Positions 51,807 through 61,280 are shown, counted from the stretch's first letter. The stretch: 64,000 nucleotides of DNA from Pseudobutyrivibrio sp. MD2005 (GCF_000621865.1 NZ_KK211359.1:242440-306439); one strand, 5' to 3'. Translations and numbers: made by a program. Notes: a model not told the origin generated them from the letters alone.

Positions 51807-52658
51807 TCAAGAAGGAGATAGTTCTTGATATAAAAGTGGTATTTTTTCAGAACGCTTTTGCCCTTCACTATCAAGTAATGATGCAGGCTGCTCACCATAT
51901 TTGGCGACATATAAGAAAGGGTTAGGGCCACCATCATCTATAGTGGCATAATAGTGGGCATTGCATACAGGACAATTAAAAGGTCCTAGATTTCCATACC
52001 TACCTTCATTAGTTTTTATGAGAATCTCATTATTGCATTCTTTGCATTTATATAGATAGCCATAGTGTTCTTGGTTTATTGTTACAGATGGCCTATCTTT
52101 TACTGACTCTTTTATTTTTTCAAGCTCTGATTTTTTTGTTTCATATTCGGCACTCTTTTGTTGTTCTTTTTCTTCATTGAGTTTTTTTATAAAGGCAACA
52201 AGCATATCGCCTTGCTTATAGTCATAATTTGTAAGTGGGTCTATAAGTACTAAAGTAGCCTCAAATTCTTTGATTCCAATACATTCTTTCAGTTTTTCCA
52301 ATGCTTTTTCTGCACCAGCACCACTTTGGCAGGCAAAGGCTGCTATTTTCTTTGTAGCTAAAACAGGTGTATTTTTAATAAATGTTCTAAGTGGTGGTGC
52401 AAAGTTACTTGCCCAAACAGGAAAGCCAAAGACTATACGTTCATAGTCGTCTATATTTATAGCGTAAGGCTCAAGTTCAGGAGTTTCAGCCATGACAGCA
52501 CTTTTACCGCCCCAAAAGAATTTTTTAAATCCTTAATTTGGATATTCTTTTTTAGGAACTAACTCTAGTACGTCAGCACCGATACCTACACGAAGTTCTT
52601 CAGCGACATATCTAGTATTGCCCTCCAGCGAAAAATAAACTATTAGTGTTTTGTCCAT
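51807..52658 (-). pseudogene. Flavodoxin/zinc-ribbon protein interrupted by a nonsense codon
   Basis: Translation from ATG 52658 gives MDKTLIVYFSLEGNTRYVAE, the FMN phosphate loop, then stops at TAA (52535-52533) after KKEYPN. The same frame continues uninterrupted as GFKKFFWGGKSAVMAETPEL, then FGFPVWASNFAPPLRTFI and so on to 51807, so a single codon change broke a ~283-codon gene. After the flavodoxin domain come a coiled segment and a zinc ribbon (CKEC and CPVC). The 228-codon distal part could restart at ATG 52493 but would lack the FMN loop. Confidence 0.85.
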
Positions 52659-52707
52659 ATTAATTATTTCCCTATTCTCCATCAAAGATGTGTTTAATTG
52701 TTTTCAT

Positions 52708-53076
52708 TTAAAACCTCGTTCCACACTTAGGGCAAAAATCAAAGTCTTCAGATGTCTCGTAGCCACAGTTATTGCAGTGTTTAAAGAAGCCTCTACCTTG
52801 GCTTACTTTATTTAAATCTTCTGGCTTGATTTGTAGGTCTTCTCCTGAAGCTATTCGCTTACCTATTTCAGGATTAAGTTCGTATATACTGCCACAGCAG
52901 CTCATCTGAACATAATATCTTTTATTCCATTTAAAAGTTGGGATAAAGAAAAGAGACAGAACTGTATAGAGCATGAAGACCTGATATCTTCCATATTTTC
53001 CGCAACTATCGCATATGACAGTTTGGCTAAAGTCAAAGTCTTTGCGACCATCAGTAATTCCCATAATAAAAAACAT
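52708..53076 (-). CDS. Small zinc-ribbon membrane-associated protein
   Basis: The 122-residue protein has a first metal pair in CDSCGKYG, a hydrophobic segment (about 33-47, FMLYTVLSLFFIPTF), a CC pair at MSCCGSIYEL, and a C-terminal zinc ribbon (CNNCGYETSEDFDFCPKCG). Function unknown. AAGGAAG precedes the ATG by 7 bp. It lies between the broken flavodoxin gene and another small gene in the same - strand run. Confidence 0.65.
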   Translation of the reverse strand: MFFIMGITDGRKDFDFSQTVICDSCGKYGRYQVFMLYTVLSLFFIPTFKWNKRYYVQMSCCGSIYELNPEIGKRIASGEDLQIKPEDLNKVSQGRGFFKHCNNCGYETSEDFDFCPKCGTRF

Positions 53077-53089
53077 AACGATTCTTCCT

Positions 53090-53305
53090 TTAGTAAATCT
53101 TTTCTATTTCTTCTTTAATATCATACATTGCCTTAAATGCAGCTAAATCATCTTGGTCTTTTATAAGCATTATTTCCTCAAAGGAACCTGTTGTAATATC
53201 CTTAAATCCAGCTACGTGTTCGCCAGTGCAAATGCTAGCTTTAATTACAGGTTTCTTTGTGGTTTTATCGTATGTTTTCTTTTCTACTTTTTTCTTGAAA
53301 AACAT
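53090..53305 (-). CDS. Small conserved-looking protein, unknown
   Basis: The 71-residue basic N-terminus (MFFKKKVEKKTYDKTTKK) is followed by ASICTGEHVAGFKDITTG and an acidic helix. I do not recognise a family. AGGAG lies 11 bp before ATG and the gene is evenly spaced between its neighbours (13-14 bp), which supports translation. Confidence 0.5.
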   Translation of the reverse strand: MFFKKKVEKKTYDKTTKKPVIKASICTGEHVAGFKDITTGSFEEIMLIKDQDDLAAFKAMYDIKEEIEKIY

Positions 53306-53319
53306 AAGATTTGTGGCTC

Positions 53320-53883
53320 CTAATTTAATCTCATAATATTTTTATTGAACTTATCCTCTGGTAGAAAACTTCTATAGAATTTTTCATATAGATTCCAAAC
53401 GTCATCCTTATTCTCAAACTGAATCTTTCCAGCTTCTAAGATTATGTATTTTACTCCAAAGCAATCCACGCGACGACCGGTATCTCTACAGTTATTGCGC
53501 AGATAAAAATTTAGGCGTCTACTTTGAAGTTCTTTTTGAGATTTTTCCTTTGTATATGCAGGGTCTTCTACTTCTCCGAAGATTCTATCAGCGTTTTCAA
53601 GATAATCATCTATTATAGCAAGAAGGTTTGCACCGATGCCTTTATTTCTACATTCTGGAAAGATAGCAATGTAATCTATTAAATAGCTATTATCTAGCTT
53701 TACCATAAAGGTATAGCCAACCATTTCTTCTTCATCGTACAGACCAAAGCAATCGTAGAAGCTCTCTTTCACCGATTTAAGAATCATGTTTAGTGGCTTT
53801 AACTCATCCTTTGGAAAATCGATTACCATATGATCGTGATAAAGGTTTGATATTTCTGTTGAATCAAGTAGTTTAAGTTGCAT
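53320..53883 (-). CDS. GNAT-family N-acetyltransferase
   Basis: The 187 residues carry the acetyl-CoA pyrophosphate loop ECRNKGIGANLLAIIDDY (R-x2-G-x-G/A, about 80-97), preceded by the beta strand YLIDYIAIFPE. The acceptor is unknown. AAGGAA precedes ATG by 6 bp and the gene follows the Memo-AMMECR1 gene after 10 bp in the same direction, so they are likely co-transcribed. Confidence 0.85.
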   Translation of the reverse strand: MQLKLLDSTEISNLYHDHMVIDFPKDELKPLNMILKSVKESFYDCFGLYDEEEMVGYTFMVKLDNSYLIDYIAIFPECRNKGIGANLLAIIDDYLENADRIFGEVEDPAYTKEKSQKELQSRRLNFYLRNNCRDTGRRVDCFGVKYIILEAGKIQFENKDDVWNLYEKFYRSFLPEDKFNKNIMRLN

Positions 53884-53893
53884 TATTATTTCC

Positions 53894-55279
53894 TTATATA
53901 TGTCTAATCACCTCAAATCTTTGCAGACTGATTGGTTCATTTTCAGATATACCACCCTTTTGCCTTGCAATAGATATTTGTTGTGCTACAGAAGTTACTC
54001 CATCTAGATCCGGAAGAAGTAATCCTCTTTTATGTCCGCTACTCACTATTACGCCATATTTTTTTACGTCTAATTCATCAGGTGAGTTGATAGGCTCTGG
54101 ATCAGAAAGTACATCGACATTTATTTCTAAATCAGGTATTTCCTCTGGACTTATAGGATTAAATCTAGAATCTCTTGTTGATGCACTAATAGTATTTTGA
54201 ATTATTTCTTCTGCTACACAGCTTGTAGTAGGAAGGATGGTTCCAATGCAGCCTCTTAAGCGACCTGATTTATGAATGGATACAAAGGCACCAGCCTGTT
54301 TTTCTATTAATTCACTCGGTAAATCCTTTGGTAAATCAAGCACCTTGTTGTTTAAAATGTAGCTTTTTAATGACTGCCATGCTAAGTTGACATATGCATC
54401 AGAGGAATGATTTGTTTCACTTATGGATTCTTTTAGCTTTGTTATATAGTGCTCTCTAAAATGGCGCTCATCGTTTTCACCTATGGGATAAAAGGATGCA
54501 ATACCATAACCTACTCCAGTAACATCTTGGTGAGAATAGACTTCAGCTTTAATCTCTTTTCCATCTAATGCACCTGCCATAATAACAAATGAACGATGCC
54601 CACATTCGGCAGCCTTTTCACAGAAATCTTCTTTGAAATCAAACATTTCATCAAAGGCAGCACGTTTTGCCACATCCATGATTCTTTCATCATAAACTGG
54701 CCCTTCCTTTGAAAAACCATAAGGTCCATAGTCTTGTAATTTGTGAGATAAATCGCCACTGGCCACGAAGACTACTCTTCTATTTGTATCAGCTACAGCT
54801 TTTTGAATCATTTGCCCGAAGCGATAATGATCAAGTAAGCCAAGTCCAGATAGACCGATTCTAACTATTTTGCCACCCTTATATTTATTTCTTATAAACC
54901 ATAGAGGAACCATGGTGCCATGATCAAGCTCTGGGTCTCGTTCACCTAAAGTTCCAGCAGGGAAGTTTTCTTCATAAGCAATATCATTAATTGCTTCCAC
55001 TAACTTCTCATCATACTCTTCGTTAAAAGAAACCTCTGGTGCATTAAAACTAGCGAATGAACCTTTCGCACCATTACCTGGAGAAATATGGAAATAGTCA
55101 GAATACATGATGCTATGTGGGCTTGTGATAATAATAGTTTCAGGTGCAATCTTTGCTATTTCATCAGCTACTCTTTCATAAGCATCAGTTGTTTTTTGAA
55201 TTTGTTTTTCACCACCTCTTCCAACAGCTGGGACAATTAGTGGTGGATGTGGAACCATAAATGCTGCTTCTATTGCCAT
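53894..55279 (-). CDS. AmmeMemoRadiSam proteins B (Memo) and A (AMMECR1), fused
   Basis: The 461-residue natural fusion has residues 1-265 as a Memo/extradiol-dioxygenase-like domain (AFMVPHPPLIVPAVGRGGE, ITSPHSIMYSDYF, DHGTMVPLWFI, VASGDLSHKL, SHQDVTGVGYG), with the His residues that bind iron or substrate. Residues 285-461 are AMMECR1 (GAFVSIHKSGRLRGCIGTI, STRDSRFNPISPEEIPDL, RGLLLPDLDGVTS). Together with the adjoining radical SAM enzyme they form the conserved three-part set of unknown reaction, suspected to modify a protein or nucleotide target. Confidence 0.95.
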   Translation of the reverse strand: MAIEAAFMVPHPPLIVPAVGRGGEKQIQKTTDAYERVADEIAKIAPETIIITSPHSIMYSDYFHISPGNGAKGSFASFNAPEVSFNEEYDEKLVEAINDIAYEENFPAGTLGERDPELDHGTMVPLWFIRNKYKGGKIVRIGLSGLGLLDHYRFGQMIQKAVADTNRRVVFVASGDLSHKLQDYGPYGFSKEGPVYDERIMDVAKRAAFDEMFDFKEDFCEKAAECGHRSFVIMAGALDGKEIKAEVYSHQDVTGVGYGIASFYPIGENDERHFREHYITKLKESISETNHSSDAYVNLAWQSLKSYILNNKVLDLPKDLPSELIEKQAGAFVSIHKSGRLRGCIGTILPTTSCVAEEIIQNTISASTRDSRFNPISPEEIPDLEINVDVLSDPEPINSPDELDVKKYGVIVSSGHKRGLLLPDLDGVTSVAQQISIARQKGGISENEPISLQRFEVIRHI

Positions 55280-55292
55280 AGTCGTTTCCCCC

Positions 55293-56129
55293 TTAACAGT
55301 TTCCTGTATAAACGTATGTCAAATGCTTTTCAGCTATAGATTTTAGATGATATATAGTATCAACTGGTGTTGCTTCTTTATATGTCATATGAAATCTAGG
55401 AAAAAACCTAGATATGTGAAGCGGTATGTTTTTATCTAGTGATGCAATCCATGAACTAAGTTCATCCATTTCCTCGTCTGAATCATTTTCGTTTGGTATC
55501 ACTAATGTGGTTAGCTCCACATGGCAGTGCTTTACAGCTTCTTTTATAAACTCCATTACCATCTTTCGATTTCCAAGTAAAATATCTTCATAGTAATGGT
55601 CTGTAAAACCTTTTAAGTCTATGTTCATGGCATCAATGTAGTCAAAGAGCTCTCTTACAGTCTCAACATCTGCCATTCCATTTGTTACAAGAACGGTTTT
55701 CAAGCCCTTTTCTTTTAAAAGCTTTGCCGTATCAAGCACGTACTCATAAGAAATAAGTGGTTCATTATATGTAAAGGCTACACCAATATTTCCACTTGCT
55801 TTTTGTTCTTCTGCTACTCTTACAAGTTCAGCTGGTGAAACATATGTTGCTTTTCTTTTAAAAGATGCTACCTCATCACCCCATGAAATATGATAGTTTT
55901 GGCAAAAAGGACATCTTAAGTTACAGCCATAGCTTCCAACAGAAAGTATCATGCTACCTGGAAAAAAACGATTTAAAGGTTTCTTTTCTATTGGATCTAA
56001 AGCAATAGATGTTAGCTTTCCATAATTATCAGAGATGACTGAGCCATTCTTACACGTCCTTACCTCACAAAAGCCAAAGCTTCCATCGGCAATGTTGCAT
56101 TGTCTGAAACAAAGGTTACATTTTGCCAT
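55293..56129 (-). CDS. AmmeMemoRadiSam system radical SAM enzyme
   Basis: The 278-residue radical SAM protein binds [4Fe-4S] through the CxxxCxxC motif in GCNLRCPFCQNYHISW (about 69-84). N-terminal Cys pairs (CNLCFRQCNIADGSFGFC) may bind a second metal centre. GIAFTYNEP-like text (NIGVAFTYNEPLISYEY) and VLVTNGMADVE are typical of the PflA-like branch. It lies 13 bp upstream of the Memo-AMMECR1 fusion and completes the set. Confidence 0.95.
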   Translation of the reverse strand: MAKCNLCFRQCNIADGSFGFCEVRTCKNGSVISDNYGKLTSIALDPIEKKPLNRFFPGSMILSVGSYGCNLRCPFCQNYHISWGDEVASFKRKATYVSPAELVRVAEEQKASGNIGVAFTYNEPLISYEYVLDTAKLLKEKGLKTVLVTNGMADVETVRELFDYIDAMNIDLKGFTDHYYEDILLGNRKMVMEFIKEAVKHCHVELTTLVIPNENDSDEEMDELSSWIASLDKNIPLHISRFFPRFHMTYKEATPVDTIYHLKSIAEKHLTYVYTGNC

Positions 56130-56453
56130 AACTATATCCCCCGATTAGTTACACTAATTAATTGTCTATGATGTTATATTATCAGTTTTTAATATAGTTA
56201 GATATAGAATAATGGCAAAAGTAAATTTAGAGCTGTTATTAAGTGACATATTTTATCCTCCCTTATATCTATTAAAATAGAAAAACTGGAGGAAGACCTT
56301 ATAAAATCTTACTCCTGTCCTTTCGATTAATTGCTACATAAATAACATAAAAGAGAGCGTGAAAAAATGTGTCCCCCATATACTGTTGACCGCCGAATTC
56401 TAATTACCGCAGACGACAAGTCTGCGACAAACTGAAATCTTTAGCCAGCTCCT
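56130..56453. other. Non-coding gap upstream of the radical SAM gene
   Basis: A 324-bp A+T-rich stretch with no supported gene. It must hold the - strand promoter of the AmmeMemoRadiSam set. A short hairpin CGCAGAC/GTCTGCG lies at about 56409-56427, next to the truncated end of the phosphoesterase remnant. GTGTCCCCCATATACTG near 56370 looks unlike the surrounding sequence and may mark a junction. Confidence 0.4.
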
Positions 56454-56791
56454 TTAACTCTTACTATGTGTCGCTTTATGCGACACTTTGTTTATTGATT
56501 TGTAAAGATAGAACGTGATTCGCCCGCCATTCGCATCCAGCCAGAGGCAAGCGTCCTTTCCATTACAAACTGCCGCATCTTTATAATCTACTGAGTTAAG
56601 AAACATGAGCTCATGATTTCCAATCAAAAGGTCCACGTTATTATGCTTCATTATGTATTGAAGAATCTGAATACTATCTGGGTCTCTGTCTATTGCATCT
56701 CCAAGACACCACAAAAAGTACTGATTAGAAAAACCAATCTCCGACAATTCCTTCAAAAAAGATCATAATAACCATGGATATCTGAAACCAT
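56454..56791 (-). pseudogene. PPP-type metallophosphoesterase remnant
   Basis: From ATG 56791 the frame reads MVSDIHGYYDLF, the first metal motif (D-x-H), then stops at TGA. One more T in the T6 run would continue as LKELSEIGFSNQYF and LGDAIDRDPDSIQILQYIM (GD-x2-D-R motif) and LLIGNHELMFLN (GNHE). The frame then degrades after LDANGG and ends at 56454, lacking the C-terminal half with the last two His ligands. It is both frameshifted and truncated. Confidence 0.85.
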
Positions 56792-56801
56792 ATCAACGCC
56801 C

Positions 56802-58400
56802 CTACCTTACCAGTGCAAATACCTCTAATACTTGCTCCCAATTTAATATGTCATCTCCTGCTGGGGAACACCAATTATCCCAAACCTTACCTGCCTTTTC
56901 CTCACTGCCAGAGATAATGCTACTCAGGTCAAGAAGTTTAACATCTTCCTCAGTTATCTCCTCATCACTGATTTTTCTCAATCGATAAAGAGGAGATAGC
57001 TTCGGCTCATATGTGTGCCATTCAATATCCTTATATAATCTTCTGTGCTTAAGTGGAGTTAAGCTCCACTCGTTGGTTCCTGGATATTGAAAAACAATAT
57101 TAGGAAAACAACAATCAAATTGGTCTCTTGATTCCAATATCATCGCATGGAAAGGAGGACCAAATGGACGACAATCTATTAAAACAATGTCTCCTGGCTT
57201 ATAAGGTGTTCTAAAATCAAGATCAATACTTCCAGCACCAAATTCACAGTTTTCGGGCATATAATATGTATTCCCATGCTCTTGTTTCTCTGGTATCAGC
57301 TTTTCAAACCAACATATTTTCCCCCTATAGTAATAATAATCATATCGAGGTCTTTCCCAATTAACATCGTAGTTATCCCACGCCTCCATGCGATAATATC
57401 CTTCATCAGTATCATTATCTAGTTCTTCATTTTCAATGTATTCTTCGATTGCTCTTTCAGAATAGAATAAACCCATCGGAGCAGATTTAAGATGTAGTTC
57501 ATCAGTATCGTACCATTCACTAAAAAGCATCCGTGGGATATTCTGATCAAAATCACCAACAATAAAATGTATTGCGTCTAATAGGGTATTCCGTCTGTCA
57601 CATAATTCTTTCCAGATTGTTTCGTCACCGCCAAATTCAGCCAATGCAAGAATATCATGTTTGATAGTTTTCATATTATTTCCCGAATGTACATTTTTTT
57701 CTACAAATGCAAACACTTCATACTTCAGATTTCTCTTATTTTCCATTAAATTAAAGATAAAAAGCTTCTTATCAAGCGTAATCGGAGCCCTACTAATGAT
57801 TTCCAACAAAAGAAATGGCTCTTTAGCTAATTCTGGAGCAAGAAAGTCTACCATTTCAACTGAAAAATCACAATAGTTTAAAATCCTACGTATATCAAAA
57901 TTCGTAAGTGCATTAGGTTTACCAACATATCTTTTTAAATCACTCGGGGTGTTTATTACTATCCATCTTTCGTCATTTAAAAGATATAATTCACACGGTT
58001 TTTTTAACAGACTTAAATAGAACATCCTTAAAAATGTTTCATCACTTTTGCCATCCCAAATTGCAAGCCCCACATCCGCATCCTCTACCATTTTAAAATC
58101 CCTATCTATTTGTTGCACAGATTCTGCTTTATTATTATTTGTAAAAATCTTTTCCTGCCAATAACCAGATTTGCATTTAGGGCATTGATTGGTTCTAGAA
58201 CCATAGACTGTAACATTTTTATATCTAACAGCTGCCAAGTAATTTTGAATTATTTTATTAATTCCACCACAATCACCTACCAATATAGTATCTTCGAAAG
58301 ATATAAGCTCATCGATGAAACTACGTAAATTAGCAGGAAGTACCCATTCATCAGAAATTACTTGACTAAGGTCATTTGTTCCAAAAATAAATACATTCAT
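56802..58400 (-). CDS. Unknown protein with possible SLOG-like N-terminal domain
   Basis: The 532-residue protein has an N-terminal ~160 residues resembling a Rossmann-type nucleotide-binding (SLOG/TIR-adjacent) fold: MNVFIFGTND, TILVGDCGGINKIIQNYL, VTVYGS, ADVGLAIWDGKSDETF and PCELYLL. A helical middle (165-290) follows. An unusual Tyr/Trp-rich C-terminal part (330-480) includes YDYYYYRGK, PGDIVLIDCRPFGPPFHAMI and SPLYRLRK. A CxxC pair (CPKC) sits at ~73. Function unknown. It starts the distal end of the accessory island; the next upstream gene is 75 bp away. Confidence 0.55.
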   Translation of the reverse strand: MNVFIFGTNDLSQVISDEWVLPANLRSFIDELISFEDTILVGDCGGINKIIQNYLAAVRYKNVTVYGSRTNQCPKCKSGYWQEKIFTNNNKAESVQQIDRDFKMVEDADVGLAIWDGKSDETFLRMFYLSLLKKPCELYLLNDERWIVINTPSDLKRYVGKPNALTNFDIRRILNYCDFSVEMVDFLAPELAKEPFLLLEIISRAPITLDKKLFIFNLMENKRNLKYEVFAFVEKNVHSGNNMKTIKHDILALAEFGGDETIWKELCDRRNTLLDAIHFIVGDFDQNIPRMLFSEWYDTDELHLKSAPMGLFYSERAIEEYIENEELDNDTDEGYYRMEAWDNYDVNWERPRYDYYYYRGKICWFEKLIPEKQEHGNTYYMPENCEFGAGSIDLDFRTPYKPGDIVLIDCRPFGPPFHAMILESRDQFDCCFPNIVFQYPGTNEWSLTPLKHRRLYKDIEWHTYEPKLSPLYRLRKISDEEITEEDVKLLDLSSIISGSEEKAGKVWDNWCSPAGDDILNWEQVLEVFALVR

Positions 58401-58475
58401 ATATTCTCATTCAATTATTACTTTCTAATTATGTTTCATTTCCTAGGATACATTATTTAGTCCCTATATGTTCCT

Positions 58476-59429
58476 CTATGTCAATTCTATTTCTAGATGA
58501 AACGAATGCATCCATCTTATTAAAGCAATAGGGTTTTCATATATCCTATTTCCAGCAACATCTCCTACTGCCTGTACTCCATCGCTAGTAAATTTTATGG
58601 ATACATCATTATCCATAGTCATACACTCCAGCATATATTCATCACCAGAATCCCTAGAAAATGTTATTTTCGATGGATGTAGGAATCTAACATCTTCATT
58701 TTTGCACTCTCCAGGTAGAATCATGGCTGTGAAGCATATATTATAAATATTTGCAGGATCAGCATTCCAATTATGATTCGAATAAAAATATGTTAGAAAA
58801 TAGCGATACACTGTTTCTGCGTATTCAATAGAATACTCAATACTAAAGGCGTCTCCGTAGTGCCATTCACGGTTCATATCATAAAAATAATTGGTTAATC
58901 TATCGTATAGTTCAAATTGGGCTGGATCTACAATTTTAGGAATATTTACAGAATTATTGTTCTTATTTGTGATTTTTCTAAACAGAAAATTTACTGATGA
59001 AAAATCGTCTGTCATATACCATTCGTCCTTGTTAGTACCTATTTGAAGGTATTTATTTATCCATTTTTTGTTGGCAATTGTTCGATTCTCCTCTTCAAAT
59101 ATAAGTTCTATTCTTTTCCCTTCAGCTATTTTGTACAACTCTCTCAGTGTAGGGAATATCACATCTTGCCCTTCTAATTTAGGATACTGCTCCAAAATTT
59201 TAGAGAGACATATTTCTTTGTCAAAACACGCCCGACTGAGTACAGTGTCTCCTAAATATAAATATTTACCCTTTCCAGAATCATCACTCAAAAATATAAT
59301 TTCTTTATATTCATAGGCATATTTTAGATCTATTTTTTCTGCATTTGTTATAATTGCAAATTCTCTTCTTGCCGTTATTCGATTAAGGACAGCTTCTATC
59401 ATCTTGTACACTGTTAAACGCATACACAT
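58476..59429 (-). CDS. Unknown accessory-island protein
   Basis: The 317 residues show no recognised family, signal peptide or TM helix. It is mixed alpha/beta with a positively charged start (MRLTVYKMIEAVLNRITARR), aromatic-rich middle (YDRLTNYFYDMNREWHYGD, YRYFLTYFYSNHNW) and a beta-rich end. GGGGAG lies ~11 bp before ATG, and the gene follows the hydrolase-like gene by 18 bp, so it is probably part of that operon. Confidence 0.5.
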   Translation of the reverse strand: MCMRLTVYKMIEAVLNRITARREFAIITNAEKIDLKYAYEYKEIIFLSDDSGKGKYLYLGDTVLSRACFDKEICLSKILEQYPKLEGQDVIFPTLRELYKIAEGKRIELIFEEENRTIANKKWINKYLQIGTNKDEWYMTDDFSSVNFLFRKITNKNNNSVNIPKIVDPAQFELYDRLTNYFYDMNREWHYGDAFSIEYSIEYAETVYRYFLTYFYSNHNWNADPANIYNICFTAMILPGECKNEDVRFLHPSKITFSRDSGDEYMLECMTMDNDVSIKFTSDGVQAVGDVAGNRIYENPIALIRWMHSFHLEIELT

Positions 59430-59447
59430 TTGTGCATCAACTCCCCT

Positions 59448-60746
59448 CTAAAAAAAGTTATGACCGTCATATTTACTTACCGTTGTCTTCTCAACAAATA
59501 TAGCGCAAGCTTTCTCTAGAACAATAGTTGCTATATTTTTTTCGAGCTTATTTTCTTGATTATCTATATACCAGTTACCATCTTTAAAATAAACATATAA
59601 AATCTGGTTCTGTAATTCTGATGAATGCCATTTAATTACAATGTTTCCATGCTTTGTATCTAATTCATCAATAATAACCCTATGTATCGATGAATCCGGT
59701 TTTATACTTTTTCCATCAATAGAAATACTTTTTCCTACCCTGGAATAATTATCATCCTCAAAGAAAGCATTATATCCTGAATATATTAAATCAAGTAGCG
59801 TTCTATCACCTTCAAAAAGATATTGTCCTTCTTCATCAGAGAGTATCAAAACACGACCGTTGTTATCTAATATATCTTTACAAACACTCCAAAAGCATTT
59901 TTTAGTATTTTCTGTTAGGAGCATTCCTGTTACATGATCAATAACAAGAAATGAAACTGCTTTAATTTTTTCTTTTACTTTTGAAATCTCATCTTCCAGC
60001 TGGTCAAACGTCATATATTTCATTTTTCCATTCAAATTATCTTCCAAAGTATTATTACATAAACATCTAGCCACTCTGCTCATCCGAGCTAAGGACTCTT
60101 CCCCATACGTATACAAATACAAAAGAGAATAATCTTTTTTTCCAATTGCAAAATTTTTAAATATGTTGTACGTTTCAGTGTCTTTTTGTTTTTCCAGATA
60201 GGCTTTACAATCATTTTCAGCAGAATCTTCCAAAACTAGATTCTTAAAGATTTTAGAAAAATCTTCACCTATAGGCCAATGCCCTTCATCTACATAAAGG
60301 CAGTTACACTCAACAAAATATTTATTAGTAGTTGATGTATCAGTGATGTCATCATCTCGACCGAGAATTATATGGATATTACTTAAAGCATCTTCTTTTT
60401 TGTTTAACCATACAATAGCGTTTTGTATATTCTTTTCTATTACTTGCTTATATTTATAATTTGAAAGTTGATTATTCCAATATCTAGAAGCTGGATACGA
60501 TGGATTGATAAGAATTGTTCTAGTTTTAGTAACCATGCCAAGATAAACAGCAAGCACGCCACCAAAGCCATGACCTACAATTAAATCATAGTTTTGTGTC
60601 ATGATACTAATTAGTATTTCAGCAGGATTTGAATTAATGTCAAACGGAATTGAATCTATCATCGTATTATCGAAATACTTTAATAGCTCATTATAGTAAA
60701 TGTTCTTACTATCATCCTTATAATCACATAAATTTAATATTAACAT
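59448..60746 (-). CDS. Alpha/beta-hydrolase-like protein lacking the nucleophile Ser
   Basis: In this 432-residue protein, residues 1-180 look like a YqiA-type alpha/beta-hydrolase: MLILNLCDYKDDSKNIYYNE, DLIVGHGFGGVLAVYLGM, TILINPSYPA, IHIILGRDDDI, and YVDEGHWPIGE as the last-His loop. The nucleophile elbow reads GHGFG instead of GHSxG, so the Ser is Gly and ester hydrolysis is unlikely. Residues 250-432 form a separate unknown domain (VSFLVIDHVTGMLL, GRVLILSDEEGQYLF). The fusion may serve as a binding or signalling protein. Confidence 0.6.
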   Translation of the reverse strand: MLILNLCDYKDDSKNIYYNELLKYFDNTMIDSIPFDINSNPAEILISIMTQNYDLIVGHGFGGVLAVYLGMVTKTRTILINPSYPASRYWNNQLSNYKYKQVIEKNIQNAIVWLNKKEDALSNIHIILGRDDDITDTSTTNKYFVECNCLYVDEGHWPIGEDFSKIFKNLVLEDSAENDCKAYLEKQKDTETYNIFKNFAIGKKDYSLLYLYTYGEESLARMSRVARCLCNNTLEDNLNGKMKYMTFDQLEDEISKVKEKIKAVSFLVIDHVTGMLLTENTKKCFWSVCKDILDNNGRVLILSDEEGQYLFEGDRTLLDLIYSGYNAFFEDDNYSRVGKSISIDGKSIKPDSSIHRVIIDELDTKHGNIVIKWHSSELQNQILYVYFKDGNWYIDNQENKLEKNIATIVLEKACAIFVEKTTVSKYDGHNFF

Positions 60747-60788
60747 TCCTTCATTACCATCCTTTCTTACAGCATAATTCCCCCTTAA

Positions 60789-61280
60789 TTACCACCATAC
60801 TGCTGGCATGATTAATGTGAATATTTCAAATGCTGCCTGCAGATATTCCATACCTTTTTCTTTTGTTGAAAAGCTAGCTGTAAGCACAAGCCCCTTTTCT
60901 AGATAATCTGTCATTGTCTCCATGGCACCTATTTGCTTTGAATTGCAATAGAGCTTATGAAAATAGTTACTTGTAATCTTTCTCTCCTTCTTAGTGTTTT
61001 CAATAAGAATAGGAATATTAAAGGTATAGGATGTATAATCAACCACCTTAGGCGCTATTTTCAAAAACATTTTCATACGTTCGTAAAGACAAATAGCTGC
61101 TGATTGCCATAATTCATACGTTTCTCGCTCATCAAAACCGTATTCTTTAACTTGATTCTTAAATTTTTTAATATCCCCCTTCGAATAGGAACCCATACCT
61201 CCATCTCCTGGCTCACACTGATAATGAAGAGTTATATCATTTTTTGTTTCCAGCTTCTCTATATATTTATGATGATTCAT
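60789..61280 (-). CDS. Unknown accessory-island protein
   Basis: The ~163-residue protein starts MNHHKYIEKLETKNDITLHY, followed by Gly-rich EPGDGGMGSYSKGD and a helical C-terminal half. No family recognised. ATG at 61280 is chosen over the TTG at 61313 because GGAG lies ~10 bp before it and the start overlaps the end of the small gene upstream by 14 bp, a coupling arrangement. Confidence 0.5.
   Translation of the reverse strand: MNHHKYIEKLETKNDITLHYQCEPGDGGMGSYSKGDIKKFKNQVKEYGFDERETYELWQSAAICLYERMKMFLKIAPKVVDYTSYTFNIPILIENTKKERKITSNYFHKLYCNSKQIGAMETMTDYLEKGLVLTASFSTKEKGMEYLQAAFEIFTLIMPAVWW

Noticed and set aside
56361..56435. Short + strand frame starting near 56368
   Set aside because: About 22 codons, no ribosome-binding site and no recognisable product; probably junction DNA.
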